A stretch of DNA of 64,000 nucleotides from positions 22,901 through 86,900 of the forward strand of contig NZ_JHXQ01000019.1 in NCBI RefSeq assembly GCF_000621665.1, in the 5' to 3' direction. Both the position numbers and the translations under genes were made by a program. Below, in pieces: positions 19,506 through 28,198 of the stretch (the first letter of the stretch is position 1; each line of letters starts with the position of its first letter). The notes beneath the pieces were generated by a model. That model searched no databases and was not told the origin of the DNA. It saw only the letters and a program-made list of their open reading frames with translations. This DNA is from Allorhizobium undicola ORS 992 = ATCC 700741 (GTDB taxonomy: Bacteria > Pseudomonadota > Alphaproteobacteria > Rhizobiales > Rhizobiaceae).

Positions 19506-20200
19506 GCTTTTTCGTGCTTCTGCTTGTCTTGCTGCTGACGGCTGGCCTTTTGCTGGCGAACCGCGACAGCGGCTTTCTCCAGAACCTCAGCGATGACCAG
19601 CTTGGCGGCCTGCTGACGCTTTTGCCCTTTGCGCTGATGTTGATGGCGGCACTCTTCGCCAGCCGCAAATCCCTTGCGCGCAATCTCGGCTTCCTGTCCA
19701 TGTGGGCGCTGATCGCCCTTGGTCTTCTGGCGGGCTATCAATACCGGCAGGAACTTGCACTGATAAAGGATCGCCTCGTCAGCGGCCTTCTGCCGGGCCA
19801 TACGGTGGTAACGAATGCCAGCGATGGAACTACGGAAGTCCTGCTGCATCGCGGGCTCGACAACCATTTTTCCGCAAAGGTGGAAACGAACGGCGCAAGC
19901 CTCAGCATGATGGTGGATACGGGCGCAAGCTCCGTGGTGCTGACGCCGGAAGACGCCGCCCGAGCCGGGATCGATCCGCAAAGCCTGCGCTACATCACCC
20001 CGGTCATGACGGCCAATGGCTCGGCGATGGCCGCTCAGGTCCGTCTCAAGCGAGTAGCCATCGGGCCGATCGTGCGCGAAAACATCACGGCCCTCGTAAC
20101 GGAACGCGGCAGGCTGGAGCAAAGCCTGCTGGGCATGAGCTTTCTTTCCACCCTCGACACCATCCAGATCCGTGCCGACGAATTGCGGCTGCGGGATTAA
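19502..20200 (+). CDS. Membrane-anchored retroviral-type aspartyl protease (TIGR02281-like)
   Basis: 232 residues. Two or three N-terminal membrane helices (FFVLLLVLLLTAGLLLAN; LTLLPFALMLMAALFA; FLSMWALIALGLLAGY) are followed by a single-domain pepsin-like fold with the catalytic motif MMVDTGASSVVLT and the second signature LLGMSFLST. This family is widespread in alphaproteobacteria as clan AA aspartic proteases of unknown substrate, probably active as homodimers. It overlaps the DUF1289 gene by 4 bases. Confidence 0.85.
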   Translation: MSFFVLLLVLLLTAGLLLANRDSGFLQNLSDDQLGGLLTLLPFALMLMAALFASRKSLARNLGFLSMWALIALGLLAGYQYRQELALIKDRLVSGLLPGHTVVTNASDGTTEVLLHRGLDNHFSAKVETNGASLSMMVDTGASSVVLTPEDAARAGIDPQSLRYITPVMTANGSAMAAQVRLKRVAIGPIVRENITALVTERGRLEQSLLGMSFLSTLDTIQIRADELRLRD

Positions 20201-20219
20201 AAATTGGTGAAAGAGAAAA

Positions 20220-20260
20220 CGGGGCGATTGCGTGAATGCCTGAAACACGCAAACGCCCCG
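20220..20260. terminator. Bidirectional terminator hairpin
   Basis: CGGGGCG...TGCGTG and CACGCA...CGCCCCG arms form a stem between the convergent protease gene and huvX. A T-rich tract follows on the minus strand (GTTTTCTCTTTC). Confidence 0.6.
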
Positions 20261-20352
20261 AAGTTTCGCTGCTTGAAAAACGGCAGCCAGGCTTGAAAAT
20301 TGATTCGTAAAGCAATTGAGCATTCTCAGGAGAATGGCCGGTATAGGCCAGC

Positions 20353-20871
20353 CTACGCGGTCTGATAATGAGCGCGGAGAGCCTCGAACAGCGTGACCTG
20401 TTCGCCGATCAGCGCCTTTTCGGCATCGCGGCGAACAAAGACCTTGAACATGGCGTGGCCCTCACCATTCATGAACCACACCGAAAGTGAACGGCGTCCG
20501 TGAAACATCCGGTCCACGAAGGTAATGGAGCCGCAGCGTTCCAGCCGGATGTGACCGCCAATGGGGCTGTCGCCATGGACATTGAACCAACCATGACCTT
20601 CCGAACCGGGCGGCAGGCGGCCAACCACCTCCAGCACGATGTCGGCGGTATGCACGATCATCAAAACCTCGCCGAAGCCGCCCAGCCGCTCCCAGATGGG
20701 CTGGAAGTGTTCGGCGGGCAGCGTCACGGCGCTGCCTGCGGGCAGAAGCGAGAGAATCTGCGCGGGCGTTACACCTGCCTCGCCGGCAATGGTTTCCACC
20801 ACGCCATCGGGCTTCTCGGCCAACAGCGCGCGCGCCCGTTCAAGGGCATCAGGTTGAGATGTTGTCTGCAT
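20353..20871 (-). CDS. huvX: Haem utilisation cytosolic carrier HuvX/ChuX-like
   Basis: 172 residues of the HutX/ChuX/HuvX family: ALLAEKPDGVVETIAGEAGV at the N-terminus, HGWFNVHGDSPIGGHIRLER in the middle, and SVWFMNGEGHAMFKVFVRRD near the C-terminus. Members bind haem in the cytoplasm after import. I chose MQTTSQPDALE at 20871. It follows bhuQ after 7 bases on the same strand, so the two form a haem-processing operon divergent from bhuTUV. Confidence 0.85.
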   Translation of the reverse strand: MQTTSQPDALERARALLAEKPDGVVETIAGEAGVTPAQILSLLPAGSAVTLPAEHFQPIWERLGGFGEVLMIVHTADIVLEVVGRLPPGSEGHGWFNVHGDSPIGGHIRLERCGSITFVDRMFHGRRSLSVWFMNGEGHAMFKVFVRRDAEKALIGEQVTLFEALRAHYQTA

Positions 20872-20878
20872 GGCCACC

Positions 20879-21220
20879 TCAGGCCGCAACCGGCAGCCGG
20901 TTGCCGTTGGCATCTTCGTGCTGAATCACCTGAAAACCTTCGAAATGCGGCCCGCTCAGATATTTCACCGGCGTTTCGCCCGCCCGCGCATGGGCCGCAC
21001 GGAACTGCTCCGAATGCGTCCAGGCCTTGAAGCTTTCCTGCGTGGCCCAAACGGTGTGTGTCGCATAAAGCGTGTGGTCGTCGGCCTTGGGGCCTTTCAG
21101 CAGGTGAAATTCCAGATAGCCGGGAACTTCCTTCAGGCGGCCTTCACGCTCGCGCCAGACAGCTTCGAAAGCCTCTTCGTAACCCGGCACAACACGAAAA
21201 CGGTTCATCGCAATATACAT
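20879..21220 (-). CDS. bhuQ: Haem-degrading monooxygenase BhuQ-like (IsdG/HmuQ family)
   Basis: 113-residue ferredoxin-like dimeric monooxygenase. MYIAMNRFRVVPGYEEAFEA at the N-terminus, then GYLEFHLLKGPKADDHTLYA, then the conserved WATQESFKAWTHSEQFRAAH with the axial His. The small size and linkage to haem-uptake genes match rhizobial HmuQ and Brucella BhuQ, which open the haem ring to release iron. First gene of the bhuQ-huvX operon, divergent from bhuT. Confidence 0.87.
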   Translation of the reverse strand: MYIAMNRFRVVPGYEEAFEAVWREREGRLKEVPGYLEFHLLKGPKADDHTLYATHTVWATQESFKAWTHSEQFRAAHARAGETPVKYLSGPHFEGFQVIQHEDANGNRLPVAA

Positions 21221-21275
21221 CTTCCCATCCTTTCCGGAAAATGGCGCGCCGCCATCGGCGGCAATCCTGCCTGTG

Positions 21276-21313
21276 TTGCCTTCCTATTAAAACTTGTGCA
21301 TAATAGTCAAGTT
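21276..21313. promoter_or_regulatory. Candidate bhuT promoter with overlapping palindromic operator
   Basis: TTGCCT at 21276-21281 and CATAAT at 21298-21303 are spaced by 16 bases as a sigma-70 promoter for bhuT. A perfect inverted repeat AACTTG-N11-CAAGTT (21291-21313) overlaps the -10 box. An iron-responsive repressor (Irr or RirA type) would be expected here, but the exact protein is not readable from the sequence. Confidence 0.5.
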
Positions 21314-21384
21314 AAATGTCCGGCTTCGGATGCCGCCTCCTCCCGCATCCCCGGCCTGCATCGGCATGTTTCAGGAATCCATCG

Positions 21385-22269
21385 ATGACAAAGAAGATTA
21401 TCGCCTCCAGGCTGGCTTTTGCCCTGTTCGCCTCCCTGCCCCTCCTTGCCCCATTTTCAGCTTATGGCGAAAACTACCCGCAGGCGCGCCGCATTGTTTC
21501 CGTTGGCGGCACCGTTACCGAAATCCTTTATGATCTGGGCGCGGGCGACCGTGTGATCGCGGTGGATACGACAAGCCTCTACCCGCCAGAGGCAAAGAGC
21601 AAGCCGAATGTGGGCTATATGCGCCAGCTTTCGGCCGAAGGCATCCTGGCCCAGAAGCCGGACCTCATCATGACCGAGGCGGGATCAGGCCCGCCGGATG
21701 CGCTCGCCCTTCTGAAAAGCAGTGGCATTCCGCTTGTGTCCATCGATGCACCGCCCGGCGCGCAAACCGTCGCAGAGCGTATTCGCGCCGTGGGTGAGGC
21801 CGTCGGCAAGTCCGCCGAGGCCGATAAGCTCGCCCGCGACGTGGATGCCAGATTGCAGGCACTGCAAGCCACGCTTGCCAAATCCACGGCAGAGAAAAAG
21901 AAGGTCCTCTTCGTTCTTTCCATGGCCAATGGCCGGGTGATGGCGGCGGGACGCAACACGGCTGCCGATGCGATGATCCGCCTTTCCGGCGGCGTGAATG
22001 CCGCAGGCGCCAGCGAAGGTTACAAGCCCATGAGCGACGAAGCGCTGATTGCCGCCGCCCCGGACGTGGTGTTGACCATGCAGCATGGCGCCCAGCCGAT
22101 TTCGGCAGCGGACGCCTTTGCCCTGCCAGCCCTTGCGGCAAGTCCTGCCGCCAAAAACAATGCCTTCATTTCCATGGACGGGCTTTTCCTGCTTGGTTTC
22201 GGACCACGCACGCCGGAAGCCGCGCGTGAACTGGCCGAAAAGCTTTACCCGCAAGCGGCAATCCGCTGA
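21385..22269 (+). CDS. bhuT: Haemin ABC transporter periplasmic binding protein
   Basis: 294 residues with a signal peptide (ALFASLPLLAPFSAYG|ENY) and the haem-binding-protein pattern RRIVSVGGTVTEILYDLGAG, GYMRQLSAEGILAQKPDLI, which carries the conserved Tyr that binds haem in HmuT/ShuT proteins. Periplasmic partner of BhuUV. I chose MTKKIIASRLAF at 21385. The last base of its stop codon is the first base of the bhuU start. Confidence 0.92.
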   Translation: MTKKIIASRLAFALFASLPLLAPFSAYGENYPQARRIVSVGGTVTEILYDLGAGDRVIAVDTTSLYPPEAKSKPNVGYMRQLSAEGILAQKPDLIMTEAGSGPPDALALLKSSGIPLVSIDAPPGAQTVAERIRAVGEAVGKSAEADKLARDVDARLQALQATLAKSTAEKKKVLFVLSMANGRVMAAGRNTAADAMIRLSGGVNAAGASEGYKPMSDEALIAAAPDVVLTMQHGAQPISAADAFALPALAASPAAKNNAFISMDGLFLLGFGPRTPEAARELAEKLYPQAAIR

Positions 22270-23351
22270 TGGCGGCGTTCGCCTCTCCCTTTCCGGGCCT
22301 GACCGGCAATGGCGACCGCTCGCGGCTTGGCGCACTCATGCTCGTGGCGCTGGCACTGCTGCTGGCAGGCGCCTGCCTGGGTTCGGTCGTCACCGGCCCG
22401 GCAAGTGTCGGCATGGGATCGCTGATTGCCTATCTTTCCGGCAGCGGGGCGCTGCCGGAACAGGACAGGATCATTCTGGAGGCCGTGCGCCTGCCGCGCA
22501 CGGCGCTTGGCGCACTCATCGGGGCGGGCCTTGGCCTTTCCGGCGCCATCATGCAGGGGCTTTTCCGCAATCCGCTGGCCGATCCCGGCATTGTCGGCGT
22601 CACCTCTGGCGCAAGCCTGTTCGCGGTCGCGGCCATCGTTCTGGGCGCAGGTCAGCTTGCCCCGCTTCAGACCTTGCTGGGCGGGGAATTTCTGCCCGTC
22701 ATGGCCTTTTGCGGCGCGCTGCTGACAACCGGCCTGCTCTATCTCATCGCCAGCCGCCACGGGCACACCTCCGCCACATCGCTTATCCTTTCCGGCATCG
22801 CCATTGGCGCCATGAGCATTGCCGCGACGGGTTTTCTCATTTTTCTGGCCGATGACCGGGCGCTGCGCGACATCACCTTCTGGAGCATGGGGTCTCTTGG
22901 CGGCGCAAATCTTGCCAAATGCCTCTCCGTCCTGCCGTTTCTCGCCGCGGCGCTGGCCTGCCTGCCGTTTTTGTCACGCGGGCTCGATGCGCTGGTGCTG
23001 GGGCCTGCCGCCGCTTTCCACATGGGTGTCCCGGTGCAACGGCTGAACAGGCTCTGCATTCTCTCGGTTGCCGCCGCCTGCGGCGCCTGCGTGGCCGTGG
23101 CGGGCTCCATCGGCTTTGTCGGCATCATCGTGCCGCATCTTTTGCGGCTGGTGATCGGGCCGGTTCACCGTTACCTCCTGCCGGCCTCCGCCCTTGGCGG
23201 GGCAAGCCTGCTGCTTGCGGCAGACAGCATCGCGCGCACCGTGGCCGCCCCGGCAGAACTGCCCATCGGCATCGTCACCGCGCTTATCGGCGCGCCCGTT
23301 TTCCTCGCCCTGCTGCTGACCGGCAAGGGCCGTGATCTTATGGAGGGCTGA
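22269..23351 (+). CDS. bhuU: Haemin ABC transporter permease
   Basis: 360-residue FecCD-family permease with about ten membrane helices (for example LMLVALALLLAGACLGSVVT). The family segments EAVRLPRTALGALIGAGLGL, GLFRNPLADPGIVGVTSGAS and GSIGFVGIIVPHLLRL are all present; the last contacts the ATPase. Start codon overlaps the bhuT stop (TGATG), showing translational coupling. Confidence 0.94.
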   Translation: MAAFASPFPGLTGNGDRSRLGALMLVALALLLAGACLGSVVTGPASVGMGSLIAYLSGSGALPEQDRIILEAVRLPRTALGALIGAGLGLSGAIMQGLFRNPLADPGIVGVTSGASLFAVAAIVLGAGQLAPLQTLLGGEFLPVMAFCGALLTTGLLYLIASRHGHTSATSLILSGIAIGAMSIAATGFLIFLADDRALRDITFWSMGSLGGANLAKCLSVLPFLAAALACLPFLSRGLDALVLGPAAAFHMGVPVQRLNRLCILSVAAACGACVAVAGSIGFVGIIVPHLLRLVIGPVHRYLLPASALGGASLLLAADSIARTVAAPAELPIGIVTALIGAPVFLALLLTGKGRDLMEG

Positions 23352-24137
23352 ATGATCGAGGCACGCAACCTCATGCTCCGGCGCGGCGGCAGGCAGCTCG
23401 TCAACACTATCGACCTTGTGCTGACACCAGCCAGCTTCACCATCGTCATCGGGCCGAACGGAGCTGGAAAATCCACCCTGCTCAAGCTTCTCTGTGGCGA
23501 TCTCAAGCCCGATCAAGGCAGCGTGCTTTACGATGAGTGCGAAATTTCGCGCCTGAGCCCGCAAGTGCTTGCCCGCAAGCGGGCCGTCCTGCCGCAACAG
23601 TCCAGCCTCGCCTTTCCCTTCACGGCGCTGGAAGTGGTGCGCATGGGGGCCGCCGCCCATGGCGCGATAAATCAGGAAGAAGCAGCCCATGCAGCGCTGC
23701 GCCGCGTGGGCCTTGAAGGCAAGGCAGGCCAACAATACCGGCTGCTTTCCGGAGGCGAGCAGCAGCGCGTGCAGTTTGCCCGCGCTTTGGCGCAAATTCC
23801 GGCCCCACGCATCGATGGCCGCGCCACCGCGCTGTTTCTCGACGAGCCCACCGCCAGCCTCGACCTTGGGCAGCAGATCGCCCTATTGGACACCGCCAGA
23901 CAGTTCGCCCGCGAAGGCGGCATCGTGTTTGCCGTACTGCACGACCTCAATCTGGCGGCGGAATTTGCCGATCACCTCGTGCTGCTGCAACAGGGCCGCA
24001 TCATCGGCCAGGGCAGGCCGGAGGCCGTGGTGCGGGAAGACGTCATTCACGCCGTCTACGGACTTTCCGGCGCGGTTGGCCGGGTGCCGAGCACCATTCC
24101 CTTCGTGCTGCCACAGGCACGCCACGCCGCCGCCTGA
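23352..24137 (+). CDS. bhuV: Haemin ABC transporter ATP-binding protein
   Basis: 261-residue ABC ATPase. Walker A GPNGAGKSTLLKLL (about residue 36), Q-loop VLPQQSS, signature LSGGEQQRVQFARAL, Walker [16 protein letters not shown], and switch His in VLHDLNLAA. It begins directly after the bhuU stop. It energises haem import with BhuTU. About 220 bases without a gene follow before the next start. Confidence 0.94.
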   Translation: MIEARNLMLRRGGRQLVNTIDLVLTPASFTIVIGPNGAGKSTLLKLLCGDLKPDQGSVLYDECEISRLSPQVLARKRAVLPQQSSLAFPFTALEVVRMGAAAHGAINQEEAAHAALRRVGLEGKAGQQYRLLSGGEQQRVQFARALAQIPAPRIDGRATALFLDEPTASLDLGQQIALLDTARQFAREGGIVFAVLHDLNLAAEFADHLVLLQQGRIIGQGRPEAVVREDVIHAVYGLSGAVGRVPSTIPFVLPQARHAAA

Positions 24138-24356
24138 AACAGCAATCGCTTTCCGGCCGGAACTTCATCCCACGCCAGCGCTTTTCCACGCGGCGGGGCT
24201 TTCCGTCATGGAATTGCCCCGGCCCATGTTTTACAGAAAATGCGGGCGCGGCATCGATTCGCCGTCATCAGGCCTTCAGCGTCTTTGCGTCGGCAGCGAA
24301 TTTACAGGTCAGGGCACCCCGTTTGCGGGCCTTGCCATGAAAGGGTAGTGGGAAAC

Positions 24357-27113
24357 GTGACGAACAGGTTCTTCATTCGTATTGTCCTTGTCTGTCTCAT
24401 TGCCTTTTCAGCAACAGCCATCCATGCCCCGCTGCTGACACCGGCTTTCGCGCAAGACAGCCTGTTTGCCCCCGATGACCCTGTGAGCCAGGCGCCCCAG
24501 ACGCTGGCCAAGGCCCAAAAGCAGATCGATGCCACCAATGCCGCCCTTTCCAAACCCACGGAAGACGACCGGCAGCTTACCACGCTGAAATCCCAGCTCG
24601 ACGATCTCCAGGCGCAACTCACGGCACTGCGTGGCGACGTGCAACCGCGCGCAGACGACATTGCCAACCGCCAGAAGGAAATGGGCGACCCGCCAAAGGA
24701 CGGCCAGCAGGAAGCCAGCGACGTCACCCAGCAACGCAACAAGCTGGCGGCCCAGAAAACCCAGATCGCCACGGTTATCAGCCAGCTCGACGATGCGTCG
24801 AACGCCATCAACGCGACCTCCGCCAAGATCACCGCCATCCGGCGCGATCTCTTCACCCGCGAACTGATGACGCGCACGGATGTGCCCTTCGACCGGCTGG
24901 CCGCTGCCGTGCAATCCATCGTGCCGGAAATGAAACGCTTCGCCGAGTTGATCGGCGGCTGGGCGGGGTTTGCCTGGCGTTTCAAGAAGGTTCAGCTTGC
25001 TTCTGCCCTGCTGCTGTCGCTGGTGCTGGCCGTAGGGATGCGCCTCACGCTCAATCGGATTTTCGGACCCGTCATCCAGCGCGCAAGCGTCGAGAACGAC
25101 CCATCCTATATGAGCCGCTTTTCGCTGGCCTTCTGGGTCACGACCATTCCCACGCTCGCGGTCAGCTTCTTTCTCACCAGCAGCTATTTCTTCCTGGAAG
25201 CCTTCAACGTGCTGCGGCCGGATATTTCGCCCATTGCCGGCAGCGTTATGGCCTTTGCGGGTCTCGTCTACTTTGTCTTCCGGCTGGGGGACGCCCTTTT
25301 CCAGCCCTCCAAGCCAAAATGGCGGCTGGTCCGGGTGACAGACCGCGGCGCAAAGCTGTTGCTGGCCGCCCTTGTCGGCATGTCGGTCATCAACGGGCTG
25401 GATTATGTCTTTGGCTCGATTACCGAGACCCTGGGCTCGCCGGTCGATCTCACTGTTTTCAAGGGCTTCGTCTCCTCCTCGCTCATCGGCTGCATTCTCT
25501 TGGCCATGTCCTTTGCCCGGCCTCTCGTGCCGAAGGGCAAGGAAGCGCAGGCAGCGGGCCGTGGGCGGCCATGGCACCGCTCCACCGCCCTTGCCATGCG
25601 TCTTTGCGGCATCGGCATCATTCTGGCCAGCGTCAGCGGCTTTATCGGGCTTGCCCGCTTCATTTCCACCCAGCTCATCCTGACCGGCGGGGTGATTGCC
25701 ACCATGTATATCGGCATCCGCTCCGGCCGGGCCGTCTCGGAGCGTGACCGTTTCGCCGATACGATCATTGGCCGCTACCTTCAAAGACGCTTCAACATGG
25801 GGCCGGTGGCACTGGATCAGGTGGGTATTGTCGCAGGCCTGCTCATATACATGTCGGCGCTGGCTTTCGGCATTCCGCTCATCATGATGTCCTGGGGCTT
25901 CCAGCCACCGGATATACAGACATGGTTCTACAACCTCTTTGTCCAGATCAATATCGGCGGCATGAGCATCTCCATCGTCGGGATCTTCAGCGGCGTGGCG
26001 ATCTTCTTCGTCGGTCTGGTGCTGACGCGATGGTTCGAAAAATGGCTGGACGGCAACGTCATGGCCCGCTCGCAGGTGGATGCGGGCGTTCGAAACTCCG
26101 TCAAGACATCGGTAGGCTATTTCGGCGCCATCATCGCGGCGCTGATGGCGCTTTCCGTGGCCGGTATCAATCTTTCCAGCCTTGCGCTGGTGGCTGGCGC
26201 GCTCTCGGTCGGTATCGGTTTCGGCCTTCAGAACATCATTTCCAACTTCGTCTCCGGCCTTATCCTGCTGATGGAACGCCCCTTCAAGGTGGGCGACTGG
26301 GTGGCCACCGGCACCAGCGAAGGTTTCGTGCGCCGCATTTCCGTGCGCGCCACGGAAATCGAAACCTTTCAGCGCCAATCGATCATCGTGCCCAATTCGC
26401 AGCTCATCAACGCATCGGTGGGCAACTGGACGCACCGCAACAAGCTGGGCCGGGTGGACGTGCCGGTGACGGTAAAGGCTGGCAACGATCCGCGCCGCAT
26501 GGTCAACCTGCTGAAGGACATTGCCACCAATGTTCCCGGCGTACTGCGCAATCCCGAACCCGTGGTGGTGTTCAAGGACTTCAACGAGGCCGATCTGAAC
26601 TTCGAGGTCCGCGTTTATGTTGCCGATATTCTCAGCGGCCTTTCCGTGCGCACGGAATTGCGGCTGGGCGTGTTCGAGCGCTTCAAGCTGGAAGGCATTT
26701 TGCAGGAAGACCCGCCAGCCGAAGAAGACGCCGAACTGGTGGATGGCATACTGCCGCAGACCCTGCCGCCTGAGGGCGATGACAAGACACCCCGCAGCGT
26801 CAAGCTCGGCCGCCTTGTCCTTGGCGTTGCCGCCCCCAGCCATTTCGATCCGCGCCATATCATGCATCTGCTGAAGGACATTGCCGCTTCCACACCCGGC
26901 ATTGCCGAAAGGCCGGAGCCGCGCGTGATCTTCAAGGATTTCACCGAAGCCGAATTGCAGTTCGAAATCCGTGCCTATGTCGAGGATCTGCGCGACGGGC
27001 TTTCAGCCCGCAACGACCTGCGGCTGGCGATTTTCCAGCGCTTCAAACAGGAAGGCATTCTGCATGAAGCCGCTCCCGCCATTGGCCACGAACTGGTGAA
27101 CGAGCAGGAATAG
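24357..27113 (+). CDS. Large MscS-family mechanosensitive channel (DUF3772 type)
   Basis: About 918 residues. A signal peptide (RIVLVCLIAFSATAIHAPLL, cut after AFA|Q), a long periplasmic coiled-coil region (DUF3772-like, about 40-170), then about ten membrane helices and the MscS pore (LALVAGALSVGIGFGLQNII, SNFVSGLILLMERPFKVGDW). The C-terminal alpha/beta domain is present twice in tandem (nt about 26446-26706 and 26806-27063). Releases osmolytes during down-shock. The GTG at 24357 is the most plausible start because it directly precedes the signal peptide. Followed by a terminator. Confidence 0.88.
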   Translation: MTNRFFIRIVLVCLIAFSATAIHAPLLTPAFAQDSLFAPDDPVSQAPQTLAKAQKQIDATNAALSKPTEDDRQLTTLKSQLDDLQAQLTALRGDVQPRADDIANRQKEMGDPPKDGQQEASDVTQQRNKLAAQKTQIATVISQLDDASNAINATSAKITAIRRDLFTRELMTRTDVPFDRLAAAVQSIVPEMKRFAELIGGWAGFAWRFKKVQLASALLLSLVLAVGMRLTLNRIFGPVIQRASVENDPSYMSRFSLAFWVTTIPTLAVSFFLTSSYFFLEAFNVLRPDISPIAGSVMAFAGLVYFVFRLGDALFQPSKPKWRLVRVTDRGAKLLLAALVGMSVINGLDYVFGSITETLGSPVDLTVFKGFVSSSLIGCILLAMSFARPLVPKGKEAQAAGRGRPWHRSTALAMRLCGIGIILASVSGFIGLARFISTQLILTGGVIATMYIGIRSGRAVSERDRFADTIIGRYLQRRFNMGPVALDQVGIVAGLLIYMSALAFGIPLIMMSWGFQPPDIQTWFYNLFVQINIGGMSISIVGIFSGVAIFFVGLVLTRWFEKWLDGNVMARSQVDAGVRNSVKTSVGYFGAIIAALMALSVAGINLSSLALVAGALSVGIGFGLQNIISNFVSGLILLMERPFKVGDWVATGTSEGFVRRISVRATEIETFQRQSIIVPNSQLINASVGNWTHRNKLGRVDVPVTVKAGNDPRRMVNLLKDIATNVPGVLRNPEPVVVFKDFNEADLNFEVRVYVADILSGLSVRTELRLGVFERFKLEGILQEDPPAEEDAELVDGILPQTLPPEGDDKTPRSVKLGRLVLGVAAPSHFDPRHIMHLLKDIAASTPGIAERPEPRVIFKDFTEAELQFEIRAYVEDLRDGLSARNDLRLAIFQRFKQEGILHEAAPAIGHELVNEQE

Positions 27114-27130
27114 GCGTTGCCTTCAAACAC

Positions 27131-27162
27131 GGCCTGGATTTTTTGATGCTCCAGGCTTTTTT
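27131..27162 (+). terminator. Rho-independent terminator of the mechanosensitive channel
   Basis: GCCTGGA...TCCAGGC arms (27132-27156) followed by TTTTTT, just after the stop codon. Confidence 0.82.
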
Positions 27163-27184
27163 ACGCATTTCCCGGTGAAATGAT

Positions 27185-27973
27185 TTAACACCGCCGCACC
27201 GCGAAAACGGCCATGTCCAGCATGAACGAACCATCCGGTTCAATTGCGAAGACCTGCTGAACCTCCGGCGCCGCCGCCTTTTGCAGCAGCCGGATGGCAT
27301 CCACGAGGGGCTTTGGCGTGGCCATGCGGGCAATCCAGCTTGCAAATTCCATGCGCGTGCGAAACATGTGGCACCGCTCTACGCCGAACCCTGCCCGCGC
27401 CAGCTTCTCATGCCATTCCGCCGCGCTGTAATTGCGCACATGCGAGGTATCGCGCAAAAGTTCAATCGTCTGCAAATGGGTATCGAGCAGCGGTCTTCCC
27501 GCCGCGATCACATCCACGAACACCGCGGGACTTGCCCGTTTCAGCACCCGCGCCGCCTCCCGCAACCCGGCATCCACATCCTGCCAGTGATGGGCACTGA
27601 AGCGGCTGGCGACGAAATCAAAGGAGGCGTCCTCGAAGGGCAAAGCCTGCACGGAAGCCTGCTGCACATGCAGATTGGCAAGGCCCCTCTGGCGCGCCAC
27701 CCCGGCAACAGCCGCCAGCATGTCACTGGACAGATCCACCGCCACCACTTCATGGGCATGGGCGGCCAGCGCGTAAGCCACATGACCACCACCGCAACCC
27801 AGGTCCAGAGCCTTTGCAGGCCTGATGTCACCCGCCAATTGCGCGATATGGCGCAGGTCTTCGCCAGCGGCATGAACGGCACTTTCGACATAGGCCGCCG
27901 CTCGTGGGCCGAATTGTGATTGCACGTGATGGTCGTGAGAGGTTGAACTTTCAGTTCCGGTTGGTGTCGCCAT
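27185..27973 (-). CDS. Class I SAM-dependent methyltransferase
   Basis: 262 residues. Motif I ALDLGCGGGHVAYALAAHAH, the acidic ribose-binding loop EVVAVDLSSDMLAAV, then FDFVASRFSAHHWQDVDAGL, are typical of the UbiE/Methyltransf_11 group. Substrate unknown; small-molecule or biotin-type acceptors are common in this family. The start ATG lies at the edge of a divergent region shared with an XRE regulator and holding a Bru-RS copy, so the regulator may control it (inference). Confidence 0.82.
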   Translation of the reverse strand: MATPTGTESSTSHDHHVQSQFGPRAAAYVESAVHAAGEDLRHIAQLAGDIRPAKALDLGCGGGHVAYALAAHAHEVVAVDLSSDMLAAVAGVARQRGLANLHVQQASVQALPFEDASFDFVASRFSAHHWQDVDAGLREAARVLKRASPAVFVDVIAAGRPLLDTHLQTIELLRDTSHVRNYSAAEWHEKLARAGFGVERCHMFRTRMEFASWIARMATPKPLVDAIRLLQKAAAPEVQQVFAIEPDGSFMLDMAVFAVRRC

Positions 27974-28006
27974 GAATCCATTCCTGCTAATAAATTGCGA
28001 GGGTTA

Positions 28007-28110
28007 CTGCATAATTCCTTAAATCGGAATCGATTTAAGGTGAAAATTATGCAGCAGATTTAATGCGTTACAGCGTCCTTTGTGCGTTTGATAAAACGCA
28101 CGGCGCTGTA
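28007..28110 (+). repeat. Bru-RS-like 104-bp element, copy in divergent promoter region
   Basis: Full-length copy with both hairpins, differing from the copy at 29028 by about five bases. It lies between the methyltransferase and XRE start codons and so sits in their shared control region. Confidence 0.83.
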
Positions 28111-28198
28111 ATGTGCGCCGTTTTCAGCGCTGCGAGCCCATGATGACTGAAATTTATACTGGTACAATATAACACTTTATCCTATCATAAGAACTGAC

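Noticed and set aside
24408..26867. Long minus-strand open frame opposite the MscS channel
   Set aside because: Shadow of the real gene; low-complexity His/Asp/Gly composition and no motif.
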